This document shows, piece after piece, positions 41,942 through 54,699 of a stretch of DNA of 64,000 nucleotides. The notes below the pieces were generated by a model. The model was not told where the DNA came from. It did no database searches and saw only the letters and a list, made by a program, of their open reading frames with translations. The DNA lies in assembly GCA_014529385.2 (NCBI GenBank), contig CM043958.1, positions 84,661,025 through 84,725,024 of the forward strand, given 5' to 3'. Position 1 is the stretch's first letter. The number at the start of each line of letters is the position of its first letter. The stretch comes from Adiantum capillus-veneris (lineage: Eukaryota > Streptophyta > Polypodiopsida > Polypodiales > Pteridaceae). Both the position numbers and the translations under genes were made by a program.

Positions 41942-42837
41942 ACCAAATCTTCCTTGCCTTTCTCAACAAACCCTTCTGGCTGCTGCATGTAAATTTCCAC
42001 ATCTAAATCACCATGCAAGAACGCTGTCTTGACATCCATTTGGTGCAACACCAAATTTAATATGGCAACCAATGCAAGAAAGCATCTCAATGTAGTCATC
42101 TTGACCACCGGAGAGAAGACTTTATCAAAGTCAATGCCTTGTTCTTGCTTAAAGCCCTTGGCAACAAGCCTTGCTTTGTGCTTTGGCTGACTATCATGAG
42201 CGGTGATCTTATACCTGTAAACCCATTCACAAGGTAGAGCCTTTTTGCACTGTGGTAATTTAACTAGCTTCCATGCCTGGTTTTTATGCAGAGCTGTCAT
42301 CTCTGACTGCATGGCCAATTGCCAATTCCCGGAGTCCTTCGTTTGCACTGCTTCCTTGTAACATGAAGTCTCATTGCAATCACTCAACATGACATAGTTC
42401 ATAGATGGAACAAACCGATCAGGAGGTCGCGTGATACGTCCAGATTTACGCAAAATAGGTGGCTCAGGCTCAACCACAACCTGTGGTTCCACTCTATCAT
42501 GTCCTTGCTCCTGTTGAGCCCTGACATTTTGTCTTGCACGTGCAGGTCCATCTTCTTGGAAGACAACTCTTCTAATCTCCTCAACCCTCTCTGGTTTAGA
42601 ATGATATTTGGCTTCATTAAAGTGAACATCATTGTTGCGGATAACCTTTCTGGATTCGGGATCCCAAAGTCTGTACCCCATCTCACCAGAATTACCATAG
42701 CCTAGAAAGATGCACTTTCTACTCTTTGGCTCAAGTTTGTTCCTAAATTCCTTTGGAACGTGAGTATATGCCTCACATCCAAAGACTCTGAGATGCTTGT
42801 ATGAGGGCACCTTGCCTGACCATACCATCTCTGGCAC
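41911..42837 (-). pseudogene. Copia-1 integrase C-terminus and RT fingers
   Basis: 308 codons. VWSGKVPSYKHLRVFGCEAY is the end of the integrase region, followed by a linker rich in Gln/Glu/Pro. RT proper starts with KNQAWKLVKLPQ, CEWVYRYKITAHDSQPKHKA and FSPVVKMTTLRCFLALVAIL, with HQMDVKTAFLHGDLDVEIYM. It is separated from the upstream integrase frame by an in-frame TAG that copia-2 shares, and it ends in the shared frameshift. Confidence 0.85.
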
Positions 42838-42846
42838 TGAATCCTT

Positions 42847-44070
42847 CTACAAAACCTTGCTAGGAGATCTATTTACAAGATGAACAGTTGTTGATACAGC
42901 TTCAGCCCAAAACCCATTTGGCAGCTGTGCATTAGACAACATACTTCTGACCTTCTCTTGTATGGTCCTATTCATTCTCTCAGCAACACCATTTTGAAGA
43001 GGATTGTAAGGAGCAGTAAGTTCACGTTTTATACCTTTTGACTCACAAAAGTCTTGAAAGGCCTTTGAAACATACTCTCCACCATTGTCAGTGCGTAAGC
43101 ATTTAAGCTTCTTGCCACTCTGATTCTCCACAAGTGTCACAAACGTTTTGAAAACACTAAACGCTTCATCCTTGTGCTTGAGAAAGTAAACCCATACTTT
43201 CCTCGAGTAATCATCTATAAATGTCATAAAGTAAGAAGCTCCCCCTACAGATAGGTTAGGCATAGGTCCACACAAATCACTATGAACAAGTGCCAACTGT
43301 GTATCTCTTCTACTGCTTCTATGCTTATGTGGCTGCTGTGTTTGCTTACCATACAGACAATGTTCACAGAATTCAAAATCATTAAATGAAAAGCGAGGCA
43401 AATAACCAGAACGAGACAAGATTTCCATTCCCTTCTTGGACATATGTCCTAACCGGCTATGCCACAAAGAAACGTTCGGTTGCTCGGTTACATTGATTAC
43501 ATTTTTAGAGACATTTGATACATAAATCATGTAAAGTCCTCCAGACTTTACTCCATGTGCTACTGTCATAGAACCCTTGGATATCTTCCACATGTTTTGT
43601 CCAAAAGTGGTGACGTAGCCAGCATCATCAAGTAAACCTGTGCTGATCAAGCTCTTTGTAATTGCGGGAACATGTCTCACATTCTTCAGCGTGAAAGAAG
43701 AGCCATTCTGAAACTTCAATTGAACATCTCCAACACCTAAGATCTCACATGTCTGTCCATTGCCTAGCCGAACATGATCTTTAGTGGTCACATAAGAGGT
43801 AAACCACTCCTTGTTTGGAGACACATGAAGTGATGCCCTTGAGTCTATAATCCAGTCACTCAGTGCATTTCCATCAGATGCTGTAAGAAGAGCTGAGTCC
43901 ATTGTATTCTTCAAGAAGTAGATGTCTCCTGACACTAGATTGTCATCCTTTGCAATAGTGTTTGTCACATTTATTTCTTGAATCTTTACTGAGGACTTGT
44001 TCTTCTCACCATGGTCTTCAGATTTCTCTTTGCCTTTTTCTGCTTTCCATTCTCTGCAGTCTCTTTTCAT
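42847..44070 (-). pseudogene. Copia-1 protease and integrase
   Basis: 407 codons. The protease active site reads IIDSRASLHVS: the usual D-S-G is D-S-R from a GGG-to-AGG change, whereas copia-2 keeps D-S-G. The integrase zinc finger has WHSRLGH and CEHC. The DDE core is complete with LVHSDLCGP, CLRTDNGGEY and NGVAERMNR. It ends with SPSKVL and a TAG. So integrase is preserved but protease should be dead. Confidence 0.85.
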
Positions 44071-44790
44071 GCGACCCTTCTTGCCACAATGGTAGCATTC
44101 TATGTCACTCTTGACTTTAGCACTGCGGGACTTGCTACGAGACTAATTCCTCTTTCCACCTTTGTACTTTTCTTTGGTCCTTCCCCTGACAACTAAGGTT
44201 GTTCCTTTGCCTTTGTCCATTGTCTTTCTGTTGGTTTCTTTAGTAAGCAGACTGCCTTCTACACCTGCTATGGTCAAACCATTTGGAGGTGCAGAATTAC
44301 TCAAAGCTGTGCAAAAAGTGTCCCAACTGTCCGGCAATGTGATCAACAGGAACATGGCTCTAACAGGTCCATCAAACTTGACAACTTGAGCTGACAACTG
44401 ACTGTAGATGGTGTTGAATTCATTCAGATGATTGGACATAGGTTTCCCTTCTTTCATCTTCAAGTCAACAAGCTTCTTAAGCCAGTATACCTGTGAAGCT
44501 GCACTCTGCTTCTCATAAAGATCACTCAGCTTTGTCCATGCTTCATAAGCCGACATCTCGTCTCCTACATTGAAGTAAACGCTTTCTGCCAAAGTCAGCA
44601 TAATGGTAGAAAGTGCCAATTCATGCATTTTGCTCCATTCATCTCGTCCATATCTTTTGGTTTTATCCCCTTGAGCTTTATAGGTTCTATCTGCTTCTTT
44701 TGTACCAACACGTGCCAAATCTGCTTCTTTCACAATGGGAAATTGGTTCCATCCAGCTTCTTGATATTGTAAAGATTAGTGTCCCTATCT
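44071..44790 (-). pseudogene. Copia-1 gag lacking its start
   Basis: Reads LALSTIMLTLAESVYFNVGD, then KLVDLKMKEGKPMSNHLNEF and PVRAMFLLITLPDSWDTFCT, a copia gag (UBN2-type) pattern. A TAG follows KGGKRN near 44143. The zinc knuckle CYHCGKKGRMKRDC near 44060-44100 has Arg in place of His. The start codon and the first residues are removed by a deletion relative to copia-2, whose breakpoints share ATAGG. Confidence 0.85.
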
Positions 44791-45507
44791 AAGGGTGCTC
44801 GAGGGATCGCTCCAAGACCTGTATCACCGAAAGGATCTCAACATTCGAGAATCCCCCAGCTCAATAAAACGTCACTCGACCCTCAACAAAGGCTGCAGTA
44901 AATCTGACAATACATAGACTTCCCACGATGTCATACATCCATAAATTTCCCACTATATGTTGTGACCGCTGCGACGATTGTTTGCTGCGTGACTCACAGC
45001 CAGCAAACCCTCAACAGGCATACATCATCTCTGACAATACATCCCATGTGGAAGTACCTGCAGTGTCAAGATGAAATCTGGAATATCAAGCAGCAAACAC
45101 AAGCTACCTGATAAACTAGTGGATGTCGCCTACAGTCAGTGTGTAGATGAGCTCGTGTCGTATGTGACACGCCTCCAAGAACTGTGAGCCGTCCTTCGAT
45201 GTGTAAACACCCACAAATCAGCACTCTGGGAGTGCCGATATCCTCAGCACCTGCAATCGTAGGCCGAAACCCCAAATTTGCAGAGTCGGATCTGCACCCG
45301 CCGAGACCACGTAATCGAAAATGGCCTGCGCAGAACTTTGTCAAAGCCGAACGGTGGCCGAGATGACCTCGGAATGAAATTCTGAGAACATCGGGACCTT
45401 CGGCTGCACCCACAGGATTAGGGGCCATGTCTTCTCCTGTCAAATCTCACTCCAATCTGAGTAGGTGACTCTAGCTTCCTGCAATGTTGCCTCGAGCCTC
45501 GATCTGA
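44791..45507 (-). other. Copia-1 leader
   Basis: Noncoding region between PBS and gag, highly similar to 59579-60300 of copia-2. A minus frame of 125 codons at 45443-45066 is not kept in frame in copia-2, so I do not call a gene. Confidence 0.7.
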
Positions 45508-45519
45508 GCTCTGATACCA
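45508..45519 (-). other. Primer-binding site of copia-1
   Basis: The reverse complement is TGGTATCAGAGC, two bases from the LTR at 45522. Confidence 0.9.
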
Positions 45520-45521
45520 GT

Positions 45522-45713
45522 TGAAGGAGTACGAGCGGAAGTGCGACGCGAGAGAGAGTGCGAGAGGAAGGGCACGACGATATGGTGAACTCGCTCTGTT
45601 GTAATGTGTAGAGCATAGTGAGTTCTTATTAGGGTTTTACAAAAGAATATGTGTACATACCTGGTGGCCCGCCCACTTACCTGGGCAACCACATTGGGCT
45701 TTATACCCCAACA
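45522..45713 (-). repeat. 5' LTR of copia-1
   Basis: 192 bp. The minus strand begins TGTTGGGGTATAAAGCCC, placing a TATA motif about 8 bp from the LTR start between short inverted GGG/CCC arms, and ends CTCCTTCA. It is followed by CTATG. Confidence 0.9.
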
Positions 45714-45718
45714 CTATG

Positions 45719-46082
45719 GTTGCTTCTCGTATTAATTTTCAACAAGGGGCTAAGAGGAATGCCAAGCCCATGGAAAACAAAGATCAAAATGATCCAAAGG
45801 GGAAGAAAATTGCTCAAAGTTCTTCCCAAGGCAATTCCAACAACAATAACCAAGGAGAAGGGAGTCTATAAAGGTAAAAATGAACTCTCTCCTGAAGAGA
45901 TAGAGGCTTTTTGCAAAGATCATAAATGCTTTAAGTGTGGGGAGCAAGGACATGGCGATCGTTCTTGCCCCAAAAAAAATGCCCGCAATGAGACTCCTAG
46001 AGATTTCACGGTCGAAGCTCCAAAAGAGGATGCTCATTTCAAAGGGTCATCCCTTTCCGATGCTTGGGGAAAGGTTGACGGA
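45719..46082 (+). pseudogene. C-prime gag, second part with zinc knuckle
   Basis: After the copia-1 insertion gag continues (VASRINFQQGAKRNAKPM), shifts frame near 45870, and shows KCFKCGEQGHGDRSCPKK, a complete CCHC knuckle near 45925-45970. ATG 46085-46087 overlaps the start of the protease reading. Confidence 0.8.
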
Positions 46083-46084
46083 GC

Positions 46085-46260
46085 ATGATGCCTTCATCCT
46101 ATTTGATCCTGGCTAACTTCATATCAACAGAGTTGGCCACAAAGTTGGGCATACAAGCTTTCGAGATGGGAGATAATGTATTTGTTGCTGGAGCTTTCAA
46201 GGGACAGCAAGCCTCCGTTACTCCCTTGATTGGGAAGTTGAGGCTTCACCTTTTGACAAG
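46085..46260 (+). pseudogene. C-prime protease remnant
   Basis: Reads ANFISTELATKLGIQAFEMG and later SVTPLIGKLRLHL, matching the ANFIS-ELA-KLGI stretch of family B protease. The catalytic D-x-G region just upstream reads AFILFDPG in a neighbouring frame. It breaks at the RT deletion near 46255. Confidence 0.65.
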
Positions 46261-46261
46261 A

Positions 46262-46675
46262 TTAAAGAAAATCTTATCTCCTAACCATTGCTTACACTAC
46301 CGGATCTCTCAAATCCATTTGAGGTCCAATGTGATGCTTGTGGAGATCGCCTTGGAGCAGTTTTTGCTTCAAGAAGGGCATGCCATAGCATATGAGAGTT
46401 GAAGACTCAATTCAGACGAGCGAGCATTGAGCATCTATAGAAAGGAGCTACTAGCTACCTACATACCCTCAACACATGGAAGCACTATCTATTAGGGACT
46501 CCATTCATCCTACGAACGTATCACCAAAGTCTTAAGTACTTCATGACGCAAACCAAGCTCTTCTACAAACAAATGAGTTGGACAAATTTTCTTTCACTAT
46601 TCAATTTTAATATTGCTCATATTGCTAGCAAGCACAATGAAGTAAATGATGCCCTATCACGACGACCAAGGGAAA
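46262..46675 (+). pseudogene. C-prime RNase H joined directly to protease
   Basis: The frame reads LLTLPDLSNPFEVQCDACGD with the first catalytic Asp, later HQSLKYFMTQTKL and NEVNDALSRRPRE with the last. Nothing of RT (no FPIPR, FGLTNAP or FFDD) lies between protease and this block. About 1.0-1.2 kb has been lost compared with C. Several stops are present. Confidence 0.8.
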
Positions 46676-46679
46676 TGCG

Positions 46680-47840
46680 GTGTCCATAGCAACTCACAAT
46701 CATCTATCTTTGATGATAGATGAGTATGCTACTGACCCCAATTTTAAGGATGTAATTTTAGCCATTGCCTTAGGGAATAAAGAACAACCATTCACCTTAT
46801 GGGATGGTTATCTTCTCCATGGCAATTGGCTATGTATTACTCACTCTCTTCGTGGAAAAGTGGTGTATGAATCCCATCCTCCTCCCTATGCAGGGCATAG
46901 AGGGATTCAACCAACTCTTCGAGGAGTAGAAACATATTTTTATTGGCCTATCATCAAAATGAACATACAAGACTATGTGTCCAAATGTGTGGTATGCCAA
47001 AAGACAAAGCATGATAGGGGGAAGCAACCTGGATTGCTCCAACCTTTGCCAATTTTTAAATAACCATGGGAGAGCATATCCATGGATTCTATCTTTGAAT
47101 TGCCCAAGTCCGTCCAAGGGAATACGAGAATATGAACAATAGTAGACAGGGTTAGCCAACAAGCACATTTTATACCTATCAAAAAGAATATCAAGGCACA
47201 CCAAATGGCAACCCTCTTCATATCCCAAATTTTTTAACAATATGGTTTGCCAACATCAATAGTGGCGGATAGAGATCCTTGAATGACCAGCAATTTTTGG
47301 AAGGGTCTCTTTGAAAATCTAGGTACTAGGCTCAATTTCTCTTCGGCTTATCACCCACAAACGGATGGCCAAAATGAAATAGCCAACCTTACGATTCTAG
47401 ATTTACTTAATACCTATGTTACCTCCATGTTACCAAGGTAGATCAATGTTCACAATAGAAAAAGTACCTACCTCTTGTAGAGTATGCATACAATAACACT
47501 GTCCATACTACTATGGGGAAGGCACCTTTCGAAATCATTGAAGGAAGGCCTAAAAGTCCCTTGCTACTTAAGGTACATGGGAAAACCTTCACTGCTGATG
47601 AGTATAGCCGAGATCTACAAGAATATTTTCAAAAGATTAAGGAGTCTGTATCCATTTTGCAACAAACGCAAAAGGTTGCTTCTAACAAGCACAAAACGGC
47701 CTTAGCTTTCAAGGAAAATGATTGGCTCCTACTCAAATTTCCCAAGGCTCGATTGAGGCAAACTATAGGCAAAAATCCCACGGGCCACCAAAAGTATTAT
47801 GATAATTTAGCAAAAAGATATTATAGTCCTTTTTAAATTT
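46680..47840 (+). pseudogene. C-prime integrase
   Basis: Zinc-binding part: YAGHRGIQPTLRGVETYFYW with SKCVVCQKTKHDR. Core: ADRDP (second Asp) and HPQTDGQNEIANLTILDLL with the catalytic Glu. C-terminal part: GKAPFEIIEGRPKSPLLLKV and ENDWLLLKFPKARLRQTIGK. Many nonsense codons (for example near 47063, 47135, 47238, 47279). It is used above as the reference showing that C has lost the Glu. Confidence 0.8.
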
Positions 47841-48136
47841 TAAAACCAATCAATGAGATGGCCTATCAACTCAAGTTTCCTAACCATTGGCTCATTCACA
47901 ATGCTTTTCATGTGAGCCTACTTAAGACTTACAGAGGAGAGCCACCACAAAAACCAATCATTGAGGACCCGCCCGAGATTGAAGATCAAGAAGAGGTACT
48001 TCAACCCGAATTCATCCTTCGACATGAAGATAGGATACTAAGACATGCTAAGATTATCCGACGGTATCTTATTAAGTTCATATTTATCTTTTTGAAGATG
48101 CTAGATGAATGCAAACATAGCTTAAGGATAGTATGA
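47841..48136 (+). pseudogene. C-prime pol C-terminal tail
   Basis: 92 codons: FPNHWLIHNAFHVSLLKTYR, then DPPEIEDQEEVLQPEFILRH and EDRILRHAKIIRRYLIKF. This is the position where gypsy chromoviruses have a chromodomain; only a weak resemblance (YLIKF) is visible and I do not claim a functional chromodomain. Confidence 0.6.
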
Positions 48137-48513
48137 ACCTTGTCAATGCTTACAATGTTACATTAGAGTAAGCAAATGTAAATACTTTTTAAATTAAAAA
48201 TGTTTTTGTCTTATAAGACTAGTTCTCTTTTTATTGTGCACAAATTTAAGTAGTATGCTTTCTTAGAATCATGTTTGTGATGACGACGTCTCTCAAAAAC
48301 CAAGTAGTATTTGTCACTCTACTTTGGGAGTATGAAATGGACTCAAGAGCAGACATGCTTGCGGCAACTAAATCTCCCAAGCCCCAAATGGATTAGTCAT
48401 CCATTTTGGAATGATGTTGTAGGGTAAAACAAGATCCTCTACTCGCTAAGAAACATAGACTAATGGCTAAGGCTTTATCTTCTCTACCTCATAGTCGAGG
48501 ACGACTATGATTT

Positions 48514-48528
48514 CAAGAGAGAGGTAAT
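48514..48528 (+). other. Polypurine tract of C-prime
   Basis: CAAGAGAGAGGTAA lies immediately before the 3' LTR. Confidence 0.75.
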
Positions 48529-49809
48529 GTCATAAAAACTAATATCTAACTAACCCAAATGATTTTCTCGTATTGAACTGATCATTTGATGTGGGAGAAT
48601 AGACGGGAACAAGAGTTAGAATATAGACATGTGCTTTTTGATTTATCTCAATGGGCTCATATGGGAGACGGTCTAGCAAAGAGCAATGCCAACTAATGGA
48701 GCTTAAAAGTTCTTAGACCTAGGACCTTAGGCAAGCTAGGACTGAGCTTGAGGTGGAAACCCGGCCAAAGCTTGAGGTGCTTGTCGTGCTTGCCGACTAA
48801 GGTGCTCGTTCTGCTTGATAATTAAGGTGCTTGAGGTGCTTGTCATGCTTGATGATTAAGGTGCTTAGGGTACTTGGGGGCCAAGGTGCTTGAGTGACTT
48901 GAAGTCAAAGCATGCCTACAACAGAGGGGGCGAGCCATGCAAGTAGGGGATGAGAGAGAATGACCTTGCCCTCACCCAAGAAACACCCCTTGCTCAAAGA
49001 GGCATATGGGACACATGTCAAGCTCCTAGCTAGGTTTCCCCCATAGTGTGCCGAAAGCCTTTTGGATGGCCTTGAGAGAGGTCCAATGATCATTTAATTT
49101 AACTAAGCAATTATCTAGGTATTATCAAACCCTCTCTCTCAAATAAGTAAGGAGGACACTTGTCCAAAGACTACCCATGTTGCTTGAAATGCATTGTGCA
49201 TGTGATTGGCTAGGCTTAGAGGGGTCCAATGAGCTTCAAGCTTCAGCTACAAGGAGGGGCCGACCAAAGCAAGCAAGGGGGGTGCTTGTGGGGTATACTC
49301 CCTCTCACACATACTCACTTTATGAAAGTGCAAGAGTTCATCTCCTTCTCCAAGCTTGAGAAATTGAGAGCCTACACCAACACTCTTGACTATGGAATGA
49401 AAATTCAACCAAGAGCCATGCTTCAATGCTATGCTAGCCATCTTCTTCATCTCCATTACTATGCTATTATGCTATGCTAAGCTCTATGAGTAATGGCATG
49501 AGAGGACGCTACTTATTTCTTGTATGATACTTCTTCTTCCACTCACTCCCTGCTAGCTCTCTCCACCTTTGAAGGTGTTTGAGGTCTTGGGATTGAGGTT
49601 GGGGATATGTTAATGCTTTTGCAAGTTAATTAAGGGCATAATTTTGGTGTATGAAGTCTAACATCTTCATTGCACCAATTAGGTCTCAAGTAACACAATC
49701 TTGTATTGTACCAAGTCTCTCTTTATGGGGGAAACTATAATCCAAAATCCTTTTGGAGGGGAGATCGGCTCCACATAAATCCGGTCCTCAACTCTTGTCA
49801 ATTTCTCTA

Positions 49810-49859
<50 letters not shown>

Positions 49860-50020
49860 GTATTGTTCATGCCAAGGTAATTAGGTGTAATGTTCATTTT
49901 GCTACATTTGATTTATTACTCTTCTTATGCTCTTTAAGAATTCTCTTAAAGGAAATGATCACTATATCATAATTCCAATTTCCTTTACAATCAATGTTAT
50001 AGTAGTCATATTCCATTACA
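48529..50020 (+). repeat. 3' LTR of C-prime
   Basis: Starts TGTCATAAAA and ends CCATTACA; 1492 bp. (CT)n 49812-49854. It has fewer minisatellite units than the 5' LTR. It is followed by TCAGA. Confidence 0.9.
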
Positions 50021-50299
50021 TCAGACATATCCACCCTTTCAGTACTGGACTGGTTACTTCGGCCTAACATTTCAATTCAATCACCATCAGAGGAATCCGT
50101 AGGTGGAATGAAATGGGGAAGCGGGTAGGGATTTACATATAGACACAATTGGACAAAAGACTGATTGCTCGAGTAATGCCGTCTTTGGGCAGATTAGATG
50201 CCTTCATCCACCAAGGAGGAGCTAGAGGATTAGAGAGGTTGAGAGAATTAGCACACCAATTCAAGAAAAAGGTAGGGTAGTGCATTAGAAGAGGATCTT
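50021..50299. other. Host-side flank of C-prime
   Basis: No gene, repeat or element signature recognised. Confidence 0.5.
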
Positions 50300-51893
50300 A
50301 TACTTGGAAGCACTATGCTTCTATGTGACCACTATACTTGGGAGCATGAGTCGCATGGCTTGAAAAAATAGTTGGCTAGGAAAATGGGATTCAATCATCA
50401 GCCTTTCTCTTACCCCTATCAACCAAGCCGGATGTCCTTCTCTGATGACCCTTTGGTGCAAGCAACATTCAAACTGTAGAGAAATACTTGAGTGCAGCTT
50501 GCCATTTTTGAATCTCCCCCTCCAATGAAATTGTATATCTTCTTTTAAAAGTGACACAATTGCATCTAGGTCATCTTCCATTAGTGGTAGCAGATTGAAG
50601 TTGGCCTTCTGATATGCCATTTTTATAGAGTAGTCTGTTTGATTTTGAGCTAGCTCCTCGGATACATTTATGGCAAACTCCACCTACTGTTCTTCAAACG
50701 CAATGTTTACCTTTGTCCCCTCAAGGACTTGGCACCGAGCTTGTTCCTCCCATAGCTCTACGAAAAAATCATGTGTTTCGGTGCAATGCAATCGCCCTTC
50801 CATTTTAGCAAGTCTCTTTGTTAATGATTGATTCTGAGCAGTTAGCTAAGAGATCTGTTGCTGCTGGAGCAGAATAACCTACAGTTGTTTCCATTGCTCT
50901 TGCCAGTGCCGATTCGTTAGTATCCTGGCAAAGGCTTATGGGAGCCAGTTGTAACTGGCAAAGTCATCAAAGAAGTAGATATGGGCACAGAGACTCGTAT
51001 GGACACCGTCCAACCTGCATTAGTAGTCTGACCAGTATCTATAACCTTAGGCTGACTTGTTGATAAAGCTTGCAGCCTCCTCTCCAGCATCTCTTGTTTC
51101 CACTTTTTGGTCGGAGGCTGCTGCACGTCATTCTTTACAATAGATGCTACCATCATTTTGGGTATCGATGATACATAAGTCGGGTTACTGGTGGCAAGAA
51201 CTAGAAGTAGAATCAGAACTAGCTGCTCCCAATCGGCTAGAATCACCTTGTCCGAAAGTGATTAGCATTGAGGTCAGTGACACATCAACAAGGGGACAAA
51301 GGCATAGACATAAACTAAAAAAATGGGGCCTTCGAAACTTAACTTCAAAAATAGGAGCCACAATATTTGGCCTACTTTTTATTCATTGTTTGGCCCCTAT
51401 CCATTGCGCCGACCACTCTTCTCGCTTCCATAAACAATTTTTGGATGAGTACCTTAGCCTACTTAACACCACTTAGTAGCTTAGGAGCATAAATCATTGC
51501 ATGAGTTGCACATGATATATTATACACTCTGTTCATCAACCATACCCCTTATAGCACCCAACAAAGACACTCCGATACTTTGACATCCGGACATCCATGT
51601 AGTCAGAGCTCATTATTGGTTGGGTTTCCATATGCCGTAACCATATCCTACATGGTCATCTTTTTTGCAAGGACAGTCACACATGTGCAGGGTAGGCAAC
51701 ACTTTTCTTGTACCAATTGCACTATTAATTGCTTGGGCTTGCCATGGAGATGCACAATATCCTGATTGTCTTTTGTTGAAATCTCTTGCAAAATCAAGAG
51801 AGTGTGGGGATGGGGTTGTGCCTGCACCCAGTTGATAAGTGTATAGTTGAGCAGACCTCTATGCTCCATCCACATCTTCACTTCTTCTATCAT
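50300..51893 (-). pseudogene. Decayed gag-like reading region, family unknown
   Basis: Minus-strand pieces in changing frames read coherently. From 51893: VKMWMEHRGLLNYTLINWVQ, then HLHGKPKQLIVQLVQEKCCL. From 51246: KKWKQEMLERRLQALSTSQP. Near 50850: QQQISQLTAQNQSLTKR-like coiled coil with one stop. From 50683: VSEELAQNQTDYSIKMAYQK. Composition and coiled coils suggest the gag end of a retroelement, but I see no RT, protease or zinc knuckle. The signal is weak but longer than chance. Confidence 0.35.
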
Positions 51894-51906
51894 CTAATGG
51901 TGGTTT

Positions 51907-51931
51907 GGGGGGGGGGGGGGGGGGGGGGGGG
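51907..51931. repeat. G25 run
   Basis: A pure run of 25 G. Confidence 0.95.
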
Positions 51932-54189
<2,258 letters not shown>

Positions 54190-54699
54190 ATGGACCTCTA
54201 AAAGATCTCCAAAATCTCCTAATGAATGCGGTTTTAGTTGCAGACTGACTATGTCGGGATGTGTTTCCAAATAGTTATTGCATCCACTCCATGACATAGT
54301 GTACTCATGGTAACCTATTATATAAAATTGGGTGTTTTATGTTAGGAAATAATGTCTTGCTCATGGAAAGCTTTTTTATTTCCCTACTAAGGATCCCTCC
54401 ATGTTAGCATAATGGTTGTTGTGGTGGGGACCACCAAAACAAACAAGGAATGGGACTTCAAGTGAAAAGTAGAAGATAGTAGACATACTGAAAGGGTTCA
54501 GAACCAGAACACAAAAACATGTGAGCATTGAGACAACCCCAATAGACACAATAAAAAATATAGCCACTGGGCAGTAGAAATAGGAGAAGCCTACAAAGGG
54601 AACAATTGCCAGAATAGAGAAATCGCAAACCAGTAGCAGGTCTGAAGGGGAGGGACACCAAGCATTAGGTAGTGGCTCAGTACGTGACCCCAACTACCT

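Larger units (their letters stand above)
40540..45713 (-). mobile_element. Ty1/copia element copia-1, complete with LTRs
   Basis: Short LTRs of 191 and 192 bp, PBS, PPT and a perfect CTATG duplication (40535-40539, 45714-45718). The domain order gag, protease, integrase, RT, RNase H is that of Ty1/copia. By eye the LTRs differ at about 12 of 191 sites plus an indel, so it is older than D and E. Short LTRs and the RT/RNase H sequence suggest the Tork/Tnt1 group, but this is not proven. It is inactive because of several stops, one shift and a leader deletion. Confidence 0.9.
37492..50020 (+). mobile_element. Ty3/gypsy element C-prime, RT-less, split by copia-1
   Basis: LTRs at 37492-39063 and 48529-50020, PBS, PPT and a perfect TCAGA duplication (37487-37491, 50021-50025). 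The interior is gag, protease, RNase H, integrase and a C-terminal tail, with the RT domain absent. Copia-1 (40540-45713) sits in gag. Without copia-1 and its extra CTATG the element is about 7.35 kb. Many stops show it is old. Confidence 0.9.

Noticed and set aside
51144-51476. Plus frame with a signal-peptide-like hydrophobic stretch (env-like)
   Set aside because: Opposite to the coherent minus-strand reading; one hydrophobic run is not enough and no env context exists.
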